From a bacterium (GTDB taxonomy: Bacteria; Verrucomicrobiota; Verrucomicrobiae; JAJYAR01), in contig JAJYAR010000172.1 in the NCBI GenBank assembly GCA_021779435.1, forward strand, positions 1-6,405: 6,405 nucleotides of DNA. The letters are read 5' to 3'. Below the pieces are notes generated by a model, which was given only the letters and a program-made list of their open reading frames with translations, had not been told where the DNA came from and searched no databases. This document shows positions 1-6,056 of this stretch, in pieces. Both the position numbers and the translations under genes were made by a program. Position 1 is the stretch's first letter; every line of letters begins with the position of its first letter.

Positions 1-631
1 CGGCCATGCCGGCTCCATCGAGCGTTTCGACCTCGCCGCCCAGCGCTCCGCCGGCCGCATCCCCCTCAACGCCGAAGCCGGAATCGTCGCCTTCCAGTCC
101 AACTCCGAGCAGTTCCTCGTCGCCAATACCGGCGAGCGTATGTTGAACGTATACGAATCCACCGGCGGACGCCTCGTCGTCAAACTCCCCCTCGCTCTCC
201 GCCCCGAACACTTCTGCTTTAACTCCGACGGCGGCCAACTTTTCGTCACCGGAGAAGGGAGCGACTCCGTCGTCATCGTCTATCCCTACTTCACGCCGCA
301 GATCGGCGAAACCATCCTCGCCGGCCGCGCGCCAGGCGCCATGGCCGCAACCCCCGACTTACTCTTCGCCGCCAACTCCCATGCCGGCGACGTCAGCATC
401 CTCCATATCGAGAGCCGGAAACTCATCGCCGTCGCCCCCGCCGGCTCGAACCCCTCTTTCATCGCCGTCACTCCCGACTACCAATACGCCCTCGTCCTCA
501 ATTCCGGCTCCGGCGACATGGGCGTTATCTGGATCCCCGGCCTCACCCGCACCCGCGCCCGCTCCGCCCCTCTGTTCACCCTCATCCCCGTCGGCTCCCG
601 CCCCATCGCCACCACCATCGTCCCCGTCTAA
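1..631 (+). CDS. YVTN-type beta-propeller protein, 3' part of the gene
   Basis: The gene is cut by the left edge. The first complete codon begins at base 2 and the frame is open to the TAA at 629-631, giving about 209 visible residues. An ATG at 140 exists, but the same frame is open upstream with matching repeat-like sequence, so 140 is not the real start. The visible protein is made of degenerate repeats of about 40 residues with strand-rich blocks such as FNSDGGQLFVTG, TPDLLFAANSHAGDVSIL and TPDYQYALVLNSGSGDMGV. These are the pattern of YVTN/YncE and lactonase-like beta-propellers (x-x-D-x-x-x-L-F/Y-V-x-N, then D/G-x-V-x-V). Such proteins are usually exported, but the N-terminus, where a signal peptide would be, is outside the window. 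No catalytic residues can be assigned, so the substrate is unknown. The hemerythrin gene follows 33 bp downstream on the same strand and could be co-transcribed. The fold is fairly sure; the function is not. Confidence 0.8.
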   Translation, partial: GHAGSIERFDLAAQRSAGRIPLNAEAGIVAFQSNSEQFLVANTGERMLNVYESTGGRLVVKLPLALRPEHFCFNSDGGQLFVTGEGSDSVVIVYPYFTPQIGETILAGRAPGAMAATPDLLFAANSHAGDVSILHIESRKLIAVAPAGSNPSFIAVTPDYQYALVLNSGSGDMGVIWIPGLTRTRARSAPLFTLIPVGSRPIATTIVPV

Positions 632-642
632 ACCACCTGTCC

Positions 643-669
643 GGCATAGACTGAAATCAGTCCTATGCC
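643..669. promoter_or_regulatory. 27-bp inverted repeat covering the hemerythrin start codon
   Basis: The left arm GGCATAGACTGA (643-654) and the right arm TCAGTC-C-TATGCC (657-669) are reverse complements over 12 bp. One C (663) is unpaired, and AA (655-656) lies at the centre. The ATG of the hemerythrin gene (665-667) is in the right arm. No Shine-Dalgarno sequence is visible here. In RNA this could fold into a hairpin that hides the start codon; in DNA it could be an operator. TAGACT (647-652) also resembles a TAnnnT -10 box, which would give a very short leader. No T-run follows, so it is not a standard terminator for the upstream gene. The repeat is seen directly; its role is inferred. 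Confidence 0.55.
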
Positions 670-1237
670 CGTCACCATCGGAGCCAAAGAAAGCACTTTC
701 GCCGACCCTCTCGGCCTCCTCACCGATTGCCATCGCCGCATCGAGCGTTTCCTCGGCGTCCTGCGCACCGTCGCCGGGCAAAACTCCGGCGGCCCTCTCA
801 GCCCCGAACACGCCCGCGCCCTCGAAGCCGCCCTCAACTACTTCCGCGACGCCGCCCCGAAACATCACGCCGACGAAGAGCAGGACCTCTTCCCCCAACT
901 TCGCGCCCTCGATCGCCCCGAGGCCGAAGCACTCCTCCGCCGCATGGCCCAACTCGAAGAACAGCACCGCGCCGCCGCGCTCTGCCACGCCGAAATCGAT
1001 TCTCTCGGCCGCCGCTGGCTCTCGACAAATCGTCTGTCCGAACCCGATGTGGCCCGGTTCAAGGACCTGGTCTCCATCCTCGACAACCTCTACCCACCTC
1101 ACATCGCCCAGGAAGAATCGGAAGTGTTCCCTTTCGCCCGGGCCGTGTTGAGCGAGAGCGCAAAGCAGATGCTCGGCCGCCGCATGGCCGAACGCCGAGG
1201 TGCGCCCTTCGAAGCTGCCTGGCGCGGTGAATCCTGA
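665..1237 (+). CDS. Hemerythrin-like HHE-domain protein
   Basis: This is a 190-residue soluble protein with no signal peptide or membrane segment. It shows the four-helix hemerythrin/HHE ligand pattern: H23 in helix 1, H68-x3-E72 (within KHHADEEQDLFP) in helix 2, H101 in helix 3, and H146-x3-E150 (within PHIAQEESEVFP) in helix 4. In this family these residues hold a di-iron centre used for oxygen or nitric-oxide binding, iron handling or repair of iron damage. Which of these applies here cannot be read from the sequence. The start is well fixed: an in-frame TAG lies at 647-649, no other ATG, GTG or TTG lies between it and 665, and the next in-frame ATG would remove the first two ligand helices. 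There is no convincing ribosome binding site, and the start sits inside an inverted repeat (643-669). It follows the beta-propeller gene by 33 bp. The domain call is confident; the physiological role is open. Confidence 0.9.
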   Translation: MPVTIGAKESTFADPLGLLTDCHRRIERFLGVLRTVAGQNSGGPLSPEHARALEAALNYFRDAAPKHHADEEQDLFPQLRALDRPEAEALLRRMAQLEEQHRAAALCHAEIDSLGRRWLSTNRLSEPDVARFKDLVSILDNLYPPHIAQEESEVFPFARAVLSESAKQMLGRRMAERRGAPFEAAWRGES

Positions 1238-1245
1238 ACGCCCCC

Positions 1246-1271
1246 ATGCTCATCTAACCCGTTGGATGCAT
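1246..1271. repeat. Small imperfect inverted repeat downstream of the hemerythrin gene
   Basis: CATCTAAC (1251-1258) pairs with GTTGGATG (1261-1268) with one G-U wobble. ATG (1246-1248) can further pair with CAT (1269-1271) around a two-base bulge. It starts 8 bases after the hemerythrin stop. There is no T-tract after it, so it is at best a weak or Rho-assisted 3' end, or chance. The rest of the 124-bp gap (1238-1361) shows only the ribosome binding site of the next gene; I could not pick out a convincing -35/-10 pair. Confidence 0.25.
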
Positions 1272-1346
1272 TGTCGCCGTCAATCGGCAAAGGGAATCGC
1301 ACCCATTCCAGTCGCAAAATCAAATTCCACTGACATCGTCTCTTAC

Positions 1347-1354
1347 GGAGAAAG
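1347..1354 (+). promoter_or_regulatory. Ribosome binding site of the OYE-family gene
   Basis: GGAGAAAG ends 7 bases before the ATG at 1362, at a normal Shine-Dalgarno distance, and supports that start. Confidence 0.6.
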
Positions 1355-1361
1355 CTAGAGA

Positions 1362-2435
1362 ATGCCTACTTTGTTCGACCCGCTTCGGGTCGGCTCGCTC
1401 GAACTGCCCAACCGCGTGATCATGGCGCCGCTCACGCGCCTCCGCGCCACACCCGATCACATCCCCACTCCCCTCATGGCGCATTACTACGCGCAGCGCG
1501 CCACCGCCGGCCTCATCCTCAGCGAAGCCACTCCGGTTCATCCCTCCGGCGTCGGCTACCACCAGGTGCCCGGCATCTGGAGCGGGGAACAGGTCGAAGC
1601 CTGGCGTCGCATCACCTTGGGTGTGCACAACGCAGGCGGGCGCATCTTCCTTCAGCTTTGGCACGTCGGCCGCATCAGCCATCCCCTCTTCCTCAACGGC
1701 GAACTTCCCATCGCCCCATGCGCCGTCCGCCCCGCCGGCCACGTCAGCCTCGTCCGGCCTCAGGTCGAGTTCGTCACCCCGCGCGCCCTGCGCCTTGATG
1801 AAATCCCGCAGGTCGTCGCCTGGTACCGCCAGGGCGCGAAAAACGCCCAGGCGGCTGGCTTCGACGGCGTCGAAATCCACGGCGCCAATGGCTATCTGCT
1901 CGACCAGTTCCTTCAGGACAAAACCAATCTCCGTACCGACGAATACGGCGGCAGCATCGAAAACCGCGCCCGCCTGATGCTCGAAGTCGCCGACGCTGTC
2001 ATTTCCGTCTGGGGCGCGGACCGCGTCGGGATGCACCTCGCCCCCCGAGGCGACTCCCACGATATGGGCGATTCAAACCCCCTCGCTACTTTCGGCTACG
2101 TCGCCCGCGAACTCGGCCGCCGCGGCCTGGCGTTCCTCTGCGTGCGCGAGCACACCGGCCCCGGCCGCATTGGCATCGAACTTCGCCGCCTCTTCGGCGG
2201 AGTCTACATCTCCAACGAGGGTCTCACCCGCGAGGAAGCCGGGCGCGAAATCGGGGCGGGGAACACCGACGCGGTCGCATTCGGAAAGCTGTTCATCGCC
2301 AACCCCGACTTGCCGAAACGCTTCGCCGCCGGCGCCCCGCTCAACAAGCCGGATCCGGCCACCTTCTACGCGCACGCCGAAGCAGGCTACACCGACTATC
2401 CGGTCCTCCGCGCTTACGCACTTTCGGAACGCTGA
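1362..2435 (+). CDS. NADH:flavin oxidoreductase / alkene reductase (Old Yellow Enzyme family)
   Basis: This 357-residue FMN-dependent TIM-barrel enzyme is close to the usual 360-365 of the NemA/PETN-reductase group. The family reduces activated C=C bonds, and some members nitro groups and nitrate esters, with NAD(P)H. Landmarks: FDPLRVGSLELPNR at the N-terminus, MAPLTR (21-26, with the FMN-tuning T25), LQLWHVGRISH (97-107, Q98 near FMN), and EIHGANGYLLDQF (171-183). In the last, H173 and N176 bind the substrate oxygen and Y178 is the expected proton donor. TDEYGGSIENR follows at 192-202, then FGKLFIANPDL (307-317) and GYTDYP near the C-terminus. Two usual FMN contacts differ: the Arg in the family's G-x-R-x-S-P motif is H225 (VGMHLAP), and the Arg of FGRDxIANPDL is K309. 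The gene is apparently monocistronic, has a good ribosome binding site, and ends 3 bp from the convergent DUF971 stop. Family assignment is very secure; the substrate is unknown. Confidence 0.95.
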   Translation: MPTLFDPLRVGSLELPNRVIMAPLTRLRATPDHIPTPLMAHYYAQRATAGLILSEATPVHPSGVGYHQVPGIWSGEQVEAWRRITLGVHNAGGRIFLQLWHVGRISHPLFLNGELPIAPCAVRPAGHVSLVRPQVEFVTPRALRLDEIPQVVAWYRQGAKNAQAAGFDGVEIHGANGYLLDQFLQDKTNLRTDEYGGSIENRARLMLEVADAVISVWGADRVGMHLAPRGDSHDMGDSNPLATFGYVARELGRRGLAFLCVREHTGPGRIGIELRRLFGGVYISNEGLTREEAGREIGAGNTDAVAFGKLFIANPDLPKRFAAGAPLNKPDPATFYAHAEAGYTDYPVLRAYALSER

Positions 2436-2438
2436 ACC

Positions 2439-2831
2439 TCAACCCGCCGTGGAGTCCTTGGCCTGCGCGCGGCACGCCTCGCACGGGCAGATCGCGCGCA
2501 GATGGTCGTAGGAATAAATCCCGGTCGAGTGCCCGTCGCTCCACACGATCCGGATCGCGTACCGCCCCATCTCTTCCACCTGCGTCATCCGGAGCGACGG
2601 CTTGAACAGGGGAAACATTTCCTTCGGGGCCTCGCCGCCCGAGTAATTGCTCGGCTGCGGCGTCGTTCCGTGCGCCCCCGTGCACGTCGCGCAGGGGCAC
2701 ATGTCCCGCAGCAGCGCCAGCGAATAATCGCTGTGGTGCCCGTCCGTCCAGTCGATCTTGACCCCTCGCGATTTTGAGATCGCGATATGCTCCGGTTCCG
2801 CCGGGTTGGTCCGCGGCGCGGGGGTCGTCAT
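2439..2831 (-). CDS. DUF971 protein (gamma-butyrobetaine hydroxylase-like N-terminal domain)
   Basis: This 130-residue cytosolic protein matches the stand-alone form of the domain found at the N-terminus of gamma-butyrobetaine hydroxylases (DUF971, GBBH-like_N). In those hydroxylases the domain binds zinc through a C-x-C-x2-C motif and a distant His. Here the equivalents are C45, C47, C50 (CPCATC) and probably H101 (WSDGH). A second CPCEAC motif (C115, C117, C120) lies near the C-terminus. The two halves look duplicated: residues 24-50 and 93-120 both read hydrophobic-x-I-x-W-[TS]-D-G-H, then L-R-x-[MI]-C-P-C-x-x-C. There is no catalytic oxygenase domain, so it is not a hydroxylase. The stand-alone family has no settled function known to me; metal or Fe-S related roles have been suggested from its Cys motifs. 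Its ATG overlaps the rel stop as ATGA, and a GGAG at 2840-2843, inside the rel coding sequence, sits 8 bases upstream, so it is almost certainly translated from the rel mRNA. Confidence 0.9.
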   Translation of the reverse strand: MTTPAPRTNPAEPEHIAISKSRGVKIDWTDGHHSDYSLALLRDMCPCATCTGAHGTTPQPSNYSGGEAPKEMFPLFKPSLRMTQVEEMGRYAIRIVWSDGHSTGIYSYDHLRAICPCEACRAQAKDSTAG

Positions 2832-5053
2832 TGGGTGCGCTCCACATCGCGGATGCCGGAAATGCGCCGCACCGCCGAGACCACTCGCTGCAAATGCTTC
2901 GTGTCGTGTACTTCAATCGTCATATCGATCACCGCGCCATCGGCCGAACGCTTGTCCCCCGCTGACGCCTCCAGACTCCGGATATTGCTCTCCTCGTTCG
3001 CCAGAACCGACGTGATCTGCGCCAGCAGCCCCGGCCGGTCGTCCGTGTGAATCACCACCCGCACCGGGAAACTGTCCGCCTCCGCGCGTCCCCACTCGAC
3101 GTCGATCTTTCGCTCGGCCTCATACATCAGGTTTTGCACGTTCGGGCAGTCCCGGGCATGCACCGCGATGCCCTTTCCCCGGGTCACGTATCCCACGATC
3201 GGCTGCCCCGGAATCGGATTGCAGCACCGCGCCCGGTACAGCAGCGGATCGTCGATCCCCTTCACCCGGATCACCAGGTCGCTCGGCGTAGGCTGCGCGG
3301 GCGCCGGGGCCGTCCTCGCCGCCGGCGCTTCCACCACCGGCTCCGGCGCCAGGTCCGGCGCCAGCTTCTGAAGCACCTGCCGCGCCGAAAACCGCCCGAA
3401 TCCTAACGCCGCGTACAAATCCTCCGCCCGGCTGCACCCATATTCGCCGGCCACGCTGTCCAGCGCTCCCGCCGCAATCCGGCTCATCTGCACGCCCAGC
3501 CGCCGCGCTTCCTTTTCGAGATACTTCTGCCCAACCTCGATCGCCCGCTCCCGTTCGACCGTGTTGATGTAATGCTTGATCTTGTGCCGCGCCCGCGAAC
3601 TCTTGACAATTGCCAGCCAGTCCCGGCTCGGCACATGACCCGGCTGCGTCAAAATCTCCACCACGTCGCCGTCTTCCAGAGTCTGCTTCAGCGGCACCAT
3701 CCGCCCATTGACCTTCGCCCCGGTGCATGTGCTCCCCACGTCGCTGTGAATCGCGAACGCAAAATCGATCGGCGTCGACCCTCGCGGCAGCACCACTACC
3801 CGCCCCTTCGGCGTGAACGCGTAAACTTCCTCCGACGCCAGGTCGAGCTTCAGCGTGCTCTCCACCGCCTCCGGCTCCCGCATCTCGCGCAGCCAGTCCA
3901 CAAGCTGCCGCATCCACACCACCCGCTGGTCGTCGGCGTCCGGCCCCCGCTTTCCCTCTTTGTACTTCCAGTGCGCCGCGATGCCTTCTTCCGCCAGCCG
4001 GTGCATCTCCTCCGTCCGGATCTGCACTTCGAAGCAATGCCCGCCCGGCCCCATCACCGACGTATGCAGCGACTGATATCCGTTGGGGCGGGGAAGCGCG
4101 ATGAAATCCTTAATCCGGCCCGGAATCGGATGCCAGTCGCTGTGAATCACCCCCAACGCCCCATAGCAGTTCCGCACCGAATCCGTGATAATCCGCACCG
4201 CCAGCAGGTCGTACACCTCGTCCAGGTGAATCTTCTGCCGCTTTAGCTTCAGATATACCGAGTACGCCCGCTTGACACGCCCTTCCACATGCGCCGGAAT
4301 GTTCTCCCGCGACAGCCGAACCTCGATCTCGTGCTGGATCTCCTTCAGGTACGCTTCGTTCTCCAGCCGCTTCGACTCGATCTCCCGCATCAGATCCGCC
4401 GAAGCCTCCGGCTCGATATACCGGAACCCCAGATCCTCGAGTTCCCCGCGGATCTTGCCCATCCCCAGCCGGTGCGCGATCGGCGCGTAAATGTCCAGCG
4501 TCTCCCGCGCGATCCGTTCCTGCCGCTCCCGGCTTAAACTGCTCAACGTCCGCATGTTGTGCAGCCGGTCCCCCAGCTTCACCAGAATCACCCGCGGGTC
4601 GGCCGCCATGAACAGCAGCATCTTCCGCAGGTTCTCCGCCTGCCGCTCCTCGCGCGAGTAAAAATGCAGCTTGCCCAGCTTCGTCGCGCCCTCGACGCAC
4701 CGCCGCACATGTGCGCCGAAGTTCGCTTCGATCTCATCGAGCGAAGCGTTGGTGTCCTCCACCGTGTCATGAAGCAGGCCGGTCTGCAGGCAGACCATGT
4801 CCAGTTGCAGGTCCGCCAGGATGTGCGCCACATGCAGAGGATGTTCCACGAACATCTCCCCGCTCGCCCGGCGCTGCGCCCCATGCTTGGACGCGGCAAA
4901 CTCGTAGGCGCGCCGCAACGGAGCCACGTCGGCATTCGGCCGGCCGGCGCGGACCTTCTCCTCCAACTCCGTATACAGCCGCTCGGCCTCGCTCGCCTCC
5001 GGTGGGGCCATCGGCGCGGGCGGTTCTACCGCTGCCATCTTACTTTCTATCAT
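2828..5053 (-). CDS. rel: Bifunctional (p)ppGpp synthetase/hydrolase, RelA/SpoT family
   Basis: This cytosolic, ribosome-associated enzyme makes ppGpp/pppGpp from ATP plus GDP/GTP and degrades it, setting the stringent response. From the start chosen here it has 741 residues, typical for long Rel proteins. Domain order: an HD hydrolase (about 40-185) with H57, H95-D96, E99-D100 and the LGDRLHNMRT loop; a synthetase (about 225-365) with D282 in YDLLAVRI, NGYQSLHT, and E342 in FEVQIRT; a TGS domain (about 409-470); a helical region; an Ala/Pro-rich linker (about 571-591); a CC/zinc-finger domain (C610, C611, H632, C636); and a C-terminal ACT domain (about 662-739). The loop GRIKDFIALPRP carries the RxKD signature of bifunctional Rel, not the ExDD of synthetase-only RelA, and the HD residues are intact. 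The start at 5053 is preferred because GAGGG lies 6 bases upstream. A GTG at 5086 would add 11 residues, four of them Cys, and would sit almost on the preceding terminator. An ATG at 5038 is a weaker alternative. Confidence 0.95.
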   Translation of the reverse strand: MIESKMAAVEPPAPMAPPEASEAERLYTELEEKVRAGRPNADVAPLRRAYEFAASKHGAQRRASGEMFVEHPLHVAHILADLQLDMVCLQTGLLHDTVEDTNASLDEIEANFGAHVRRCVEGATKLGKLHFYSREERQAENLRKMLLFMAADPRVILVKLGDRLHNMRTLSSLSRERQERIARETLDIYAPIAHRLGMGKIRGELEDLGFRYIEPEASADLMREIESKRLENEAYLKEIQHEIEVRLSRENIPAHVEGRVKRAYSVYLKLKRQKIHLDEVYDLLAVRIITDSVRNCYGALGVIHSDWHPIPGRIKDFIALPRPNGYQSLHTSVMGPGGHCFEVQIRTEEMHRLAEEGIAAHWKYKEGKRGPDADDQRVVWMRQLVDWLREMREPEAVESTLKLDLASEEVYAFTPKGRVVVLPRGSTPIDFAFAIHSDVGSTCTGAKVNGRMVPLKQTLEDGDVVEILTQPGHVPSRDWLAIVKSSRARHKIKHYINTVERERAIEVGQKYLEKEARRLGVQMSRIAAGALDSVAGEYGCSRAEDLYAALGFGRFSARQVLQKLAPDLAPEPVVEAPAARTAPAPAQPTPSDLVIRVKGIDDPLLYRARCCNPIPGQPIVGYVTRGKGIAVHARDCPNVQNLMYEAERKIDVEWGRAEADSFPVRVVIHTDDRPGLLAQITSVLANEESNIRSLEASAGDKRSADGAVIDMTIEVHDTKHLQRVVSAVRRISGIRDVERTQ

Positions 5054-5059
5054 CGCGCA

Positions 5060-5064
5060 CCCTC
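5060..5064 (-). promoter_or_regulatory. Ribosome binding site that decides the rel start
   Basis: Read on the minus strand, GAGGG stands 6 bases before the ATG at 5053. This favours that codon over the upstream GTG (5086) and the downstream ATG (5038). Confidence 0.5.
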
Positions 5065-5095
5065 GGCAGCCCCGGCAAAGCCCCACTCAACCCCC

Positions 5096-5137
5096 AAAAA
5101 TACAAACGCGGCCCGGAGTCTTGCTCCGGACCGCGTT
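5096..5137 (-). terminator. Rho-independent terminator of the exbD-TPR unit
   Basis: AACGCGG (5105-5111) pairs with CCGCGTT (5131-5137), and CCGGAG (5113-5118) pairs with CTCCGG (5124-5129). There is one C/A mismatch between the two stems and a five-base loop. Read on the minus strand, the GC-rich stem is followed at once by TTTGTATTTTT. It lies 37 bp beyond the TPR gene stop, so it ends that transcript. On the plus strand no T-run follows, so it acts in one direction only. The T-tract ends 42 bases before the rel ATG. Confidence 0.85.
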
Positions 5138-5174
5138 GAACAAACAATCGCCGGGGGCGGGGAAGCCCTACCGC

Positions 5175-6023
5175 CTACTTCTGCTCGCCCGTCGTCAAGC
5201 CACCCGTCGGCGCCGCCTTCGCGGCCTTGATCTTGCGGGTGTCCATCGCCTTGTTCATCCACATGTCGGCCGTGGCGACGTCCTTCTTGTAGTCCTCCGC
5301 GTTGTCGTCCAGGTCGGCCCGCTCGCGGATCAGAAGGTTCAGATACGACATCGCGTCGTCATACTGCGGGTCGATCTTCAACGCCGCCTCCAGATTCTTG
5401 ATGCCGTCCTGGATCATCGCGTCGTACGCGTCCTTCAACTCCTCCCGCGCCTTCTTGTCCTTGATCGGTCCCGGATCCTCGGGCTTCATCCCCAGCTTGA
5501 CCCGCGCAGCCGTGTAGTTCGGATACCACTTCGCCCAGTCGATCACGCCCAGCGTGTAATAGCCTTCCTTGCTGTTCGGATCGATCTGAATCAGCCGCTC
5601 GTTCCATTTCCGCGCTTCGTCCAGCTTCTTCAGCTTCGCGTCCATGTCCGAAATACCGCCCGCTTCCGAATAGCTCAGCGAGGCAAGCGACTGAACGGCC
5701 GTCTTGTCGTTCGGGTTGTCCTGCAACACCTTCTGAAACTCGTCGCGGGCCGCTTGCGCGTTCTTGTTGTTGTCCGGAGAGTCGGCGCCGGGAATGTACT
5801 GGTTCATGTACGCCGTGGCCAGATACAGCCGGGCGTTGGGATTCGTCGGATCGAGTTCGATGGCCTGCTTGAAGTGATCGACCGCCTCGCCGTACTTGGC
5901 GTTCTTATACGCTTCCACGCCCTTGTTGAGCTGGTCGCGCGCCTTCAGTTTGTCCATCACTCCGCAGCCGCTGCTCACCAGAGCGAGCACGGCCACCGCG
6001 GTTAGCACAATCGGTTTTTTCAT
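5175..6023 (-). CDS. TPR-repeat lipoprotein
   Basis: This 282-residue protein begins with a lipoprotein signal: MKK, a hydrophobic core, then VSSGC with the probable lipidated C20. It should be membrane-anchored and face the periplasm. The rest is tetratricopeptide repeats. The clearest runs about 28-61 (KGVEAYKNAKYGEAVDHF and AIELDPTNPNA). More divergent units at about 62-104, 106-149 and 152-220 end in QDNPND, IQIDPNS and LKIDPQYDD, with insertions between helices. The C-terminus is Lys/Ala/Gly-rich and probably flexible. TPRs are protein-binding scaffolds and no enzymatic motif is seen. It lies 33 bp downstream of exbD on the same strand, so a role with the ExbB/ExbD-type energy-transducing complex is a reasonable inference. 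The start is chosen for its signal peptide; the strong AAGGAGG upstream is unusually far away (22 bases). The in-frame codons back to the exbD TAG offer no other start codon. Confidence 0.88.
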   Translation of the reverse strand: MKKPIVLTAVAVLALVSSGCGVMDKLKARDQLNKGVEAYKNAKYGEAVDHFKQAIELDPTNPNARLYLATAYMNQYIPGADSPDNNKNAQAARDEFQKVLQDNPNDKTAVQSLASLSYSEAGGISDMDAKLKKLDEARKWNERLIQIDPNSKEGYYTLGVIDWAKWYPNYTAARVKLGMKPEDPGPIKDKKAREELKDAYDAMIQDGIKNLEAALKIDPQYDDAMSYLNLLIRERADLDDNAEDYKKDVATADMWMNKAMDTRKIKAAKAAPTGGLTTGEQK

Positions 6024-6045
6024 GGGATTCGCGAAAAGTACGGCG

Positions 6046-6052
6046 CCTCCTT
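6046..6052 (-). promoter_or_regulatory. Strong Shine-Dalgarno sequence between exbD and the TPR gene
   Basis: Read on the minus strand, AAGGAGG lies 4 bases after the exbD stop (TAG, 6059-6057) and 22 bases before the TPR ATG (6023). The sequence is ideal but the distance is too long for a normal site. It may hold terminating ribosomes for re-initiation. Confidence 0.4.
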
Positions 6053-6056
6053 GGCT

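Noticed and set aside
359..1102. Long minus-strand open frame of 247 codons opposite the beta-propeller and hemerythrin genes.
   Set aside because: It is Gly/Ala/Asp/Glu-rich low-complexity translation typical of the antisense of GC-rich genes, and it spans two well-supported plus-strand genes.
381..1151. Plus-strand open frame of 256 codons in another frame.
   Set aside because: Its Ser/Pro/Ala-rich composition is an out-of-frame artefact of C-ending codons, and it crosses the end of one real gene into the next.
1305..1329. Two copies of ATTCCA 19 bp apart upstream of the oxidoreductase gene.
   Set aside because: Six-base repeats at this spacing are expected by chance, and no promoter element could be placed to make them operator-like.
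3120..4037. A 305-codon minus-strand frame inside rel.
   Set aside because: It is an alternative frame of rel. The rel frame carries all the domain motifs without a break.
3572..4246. A 224-codon plus-strand frame opposite rel.
   Set aside because: It is Arg/His/Pro-rich shadow coding with no recognisable domain.
5054..5086. GTG start for rel adding a Cys-rich N-terminus (MGLCRGCRGC).
   Set aside because: The extension sits almost against the preceding terminator and is unlike Rel N-termini. The ATG at 5053 has a better-spaced ribosome binding site.
5121..6005. A 294-codon plus-strand frame opposite the TPR gene.
   Set aside because: It is Arg/Leu/Val-rich antisense of the TPR gene. The minus strand has a signal peptide and repeats, and this frame also runs across part of the terminator.
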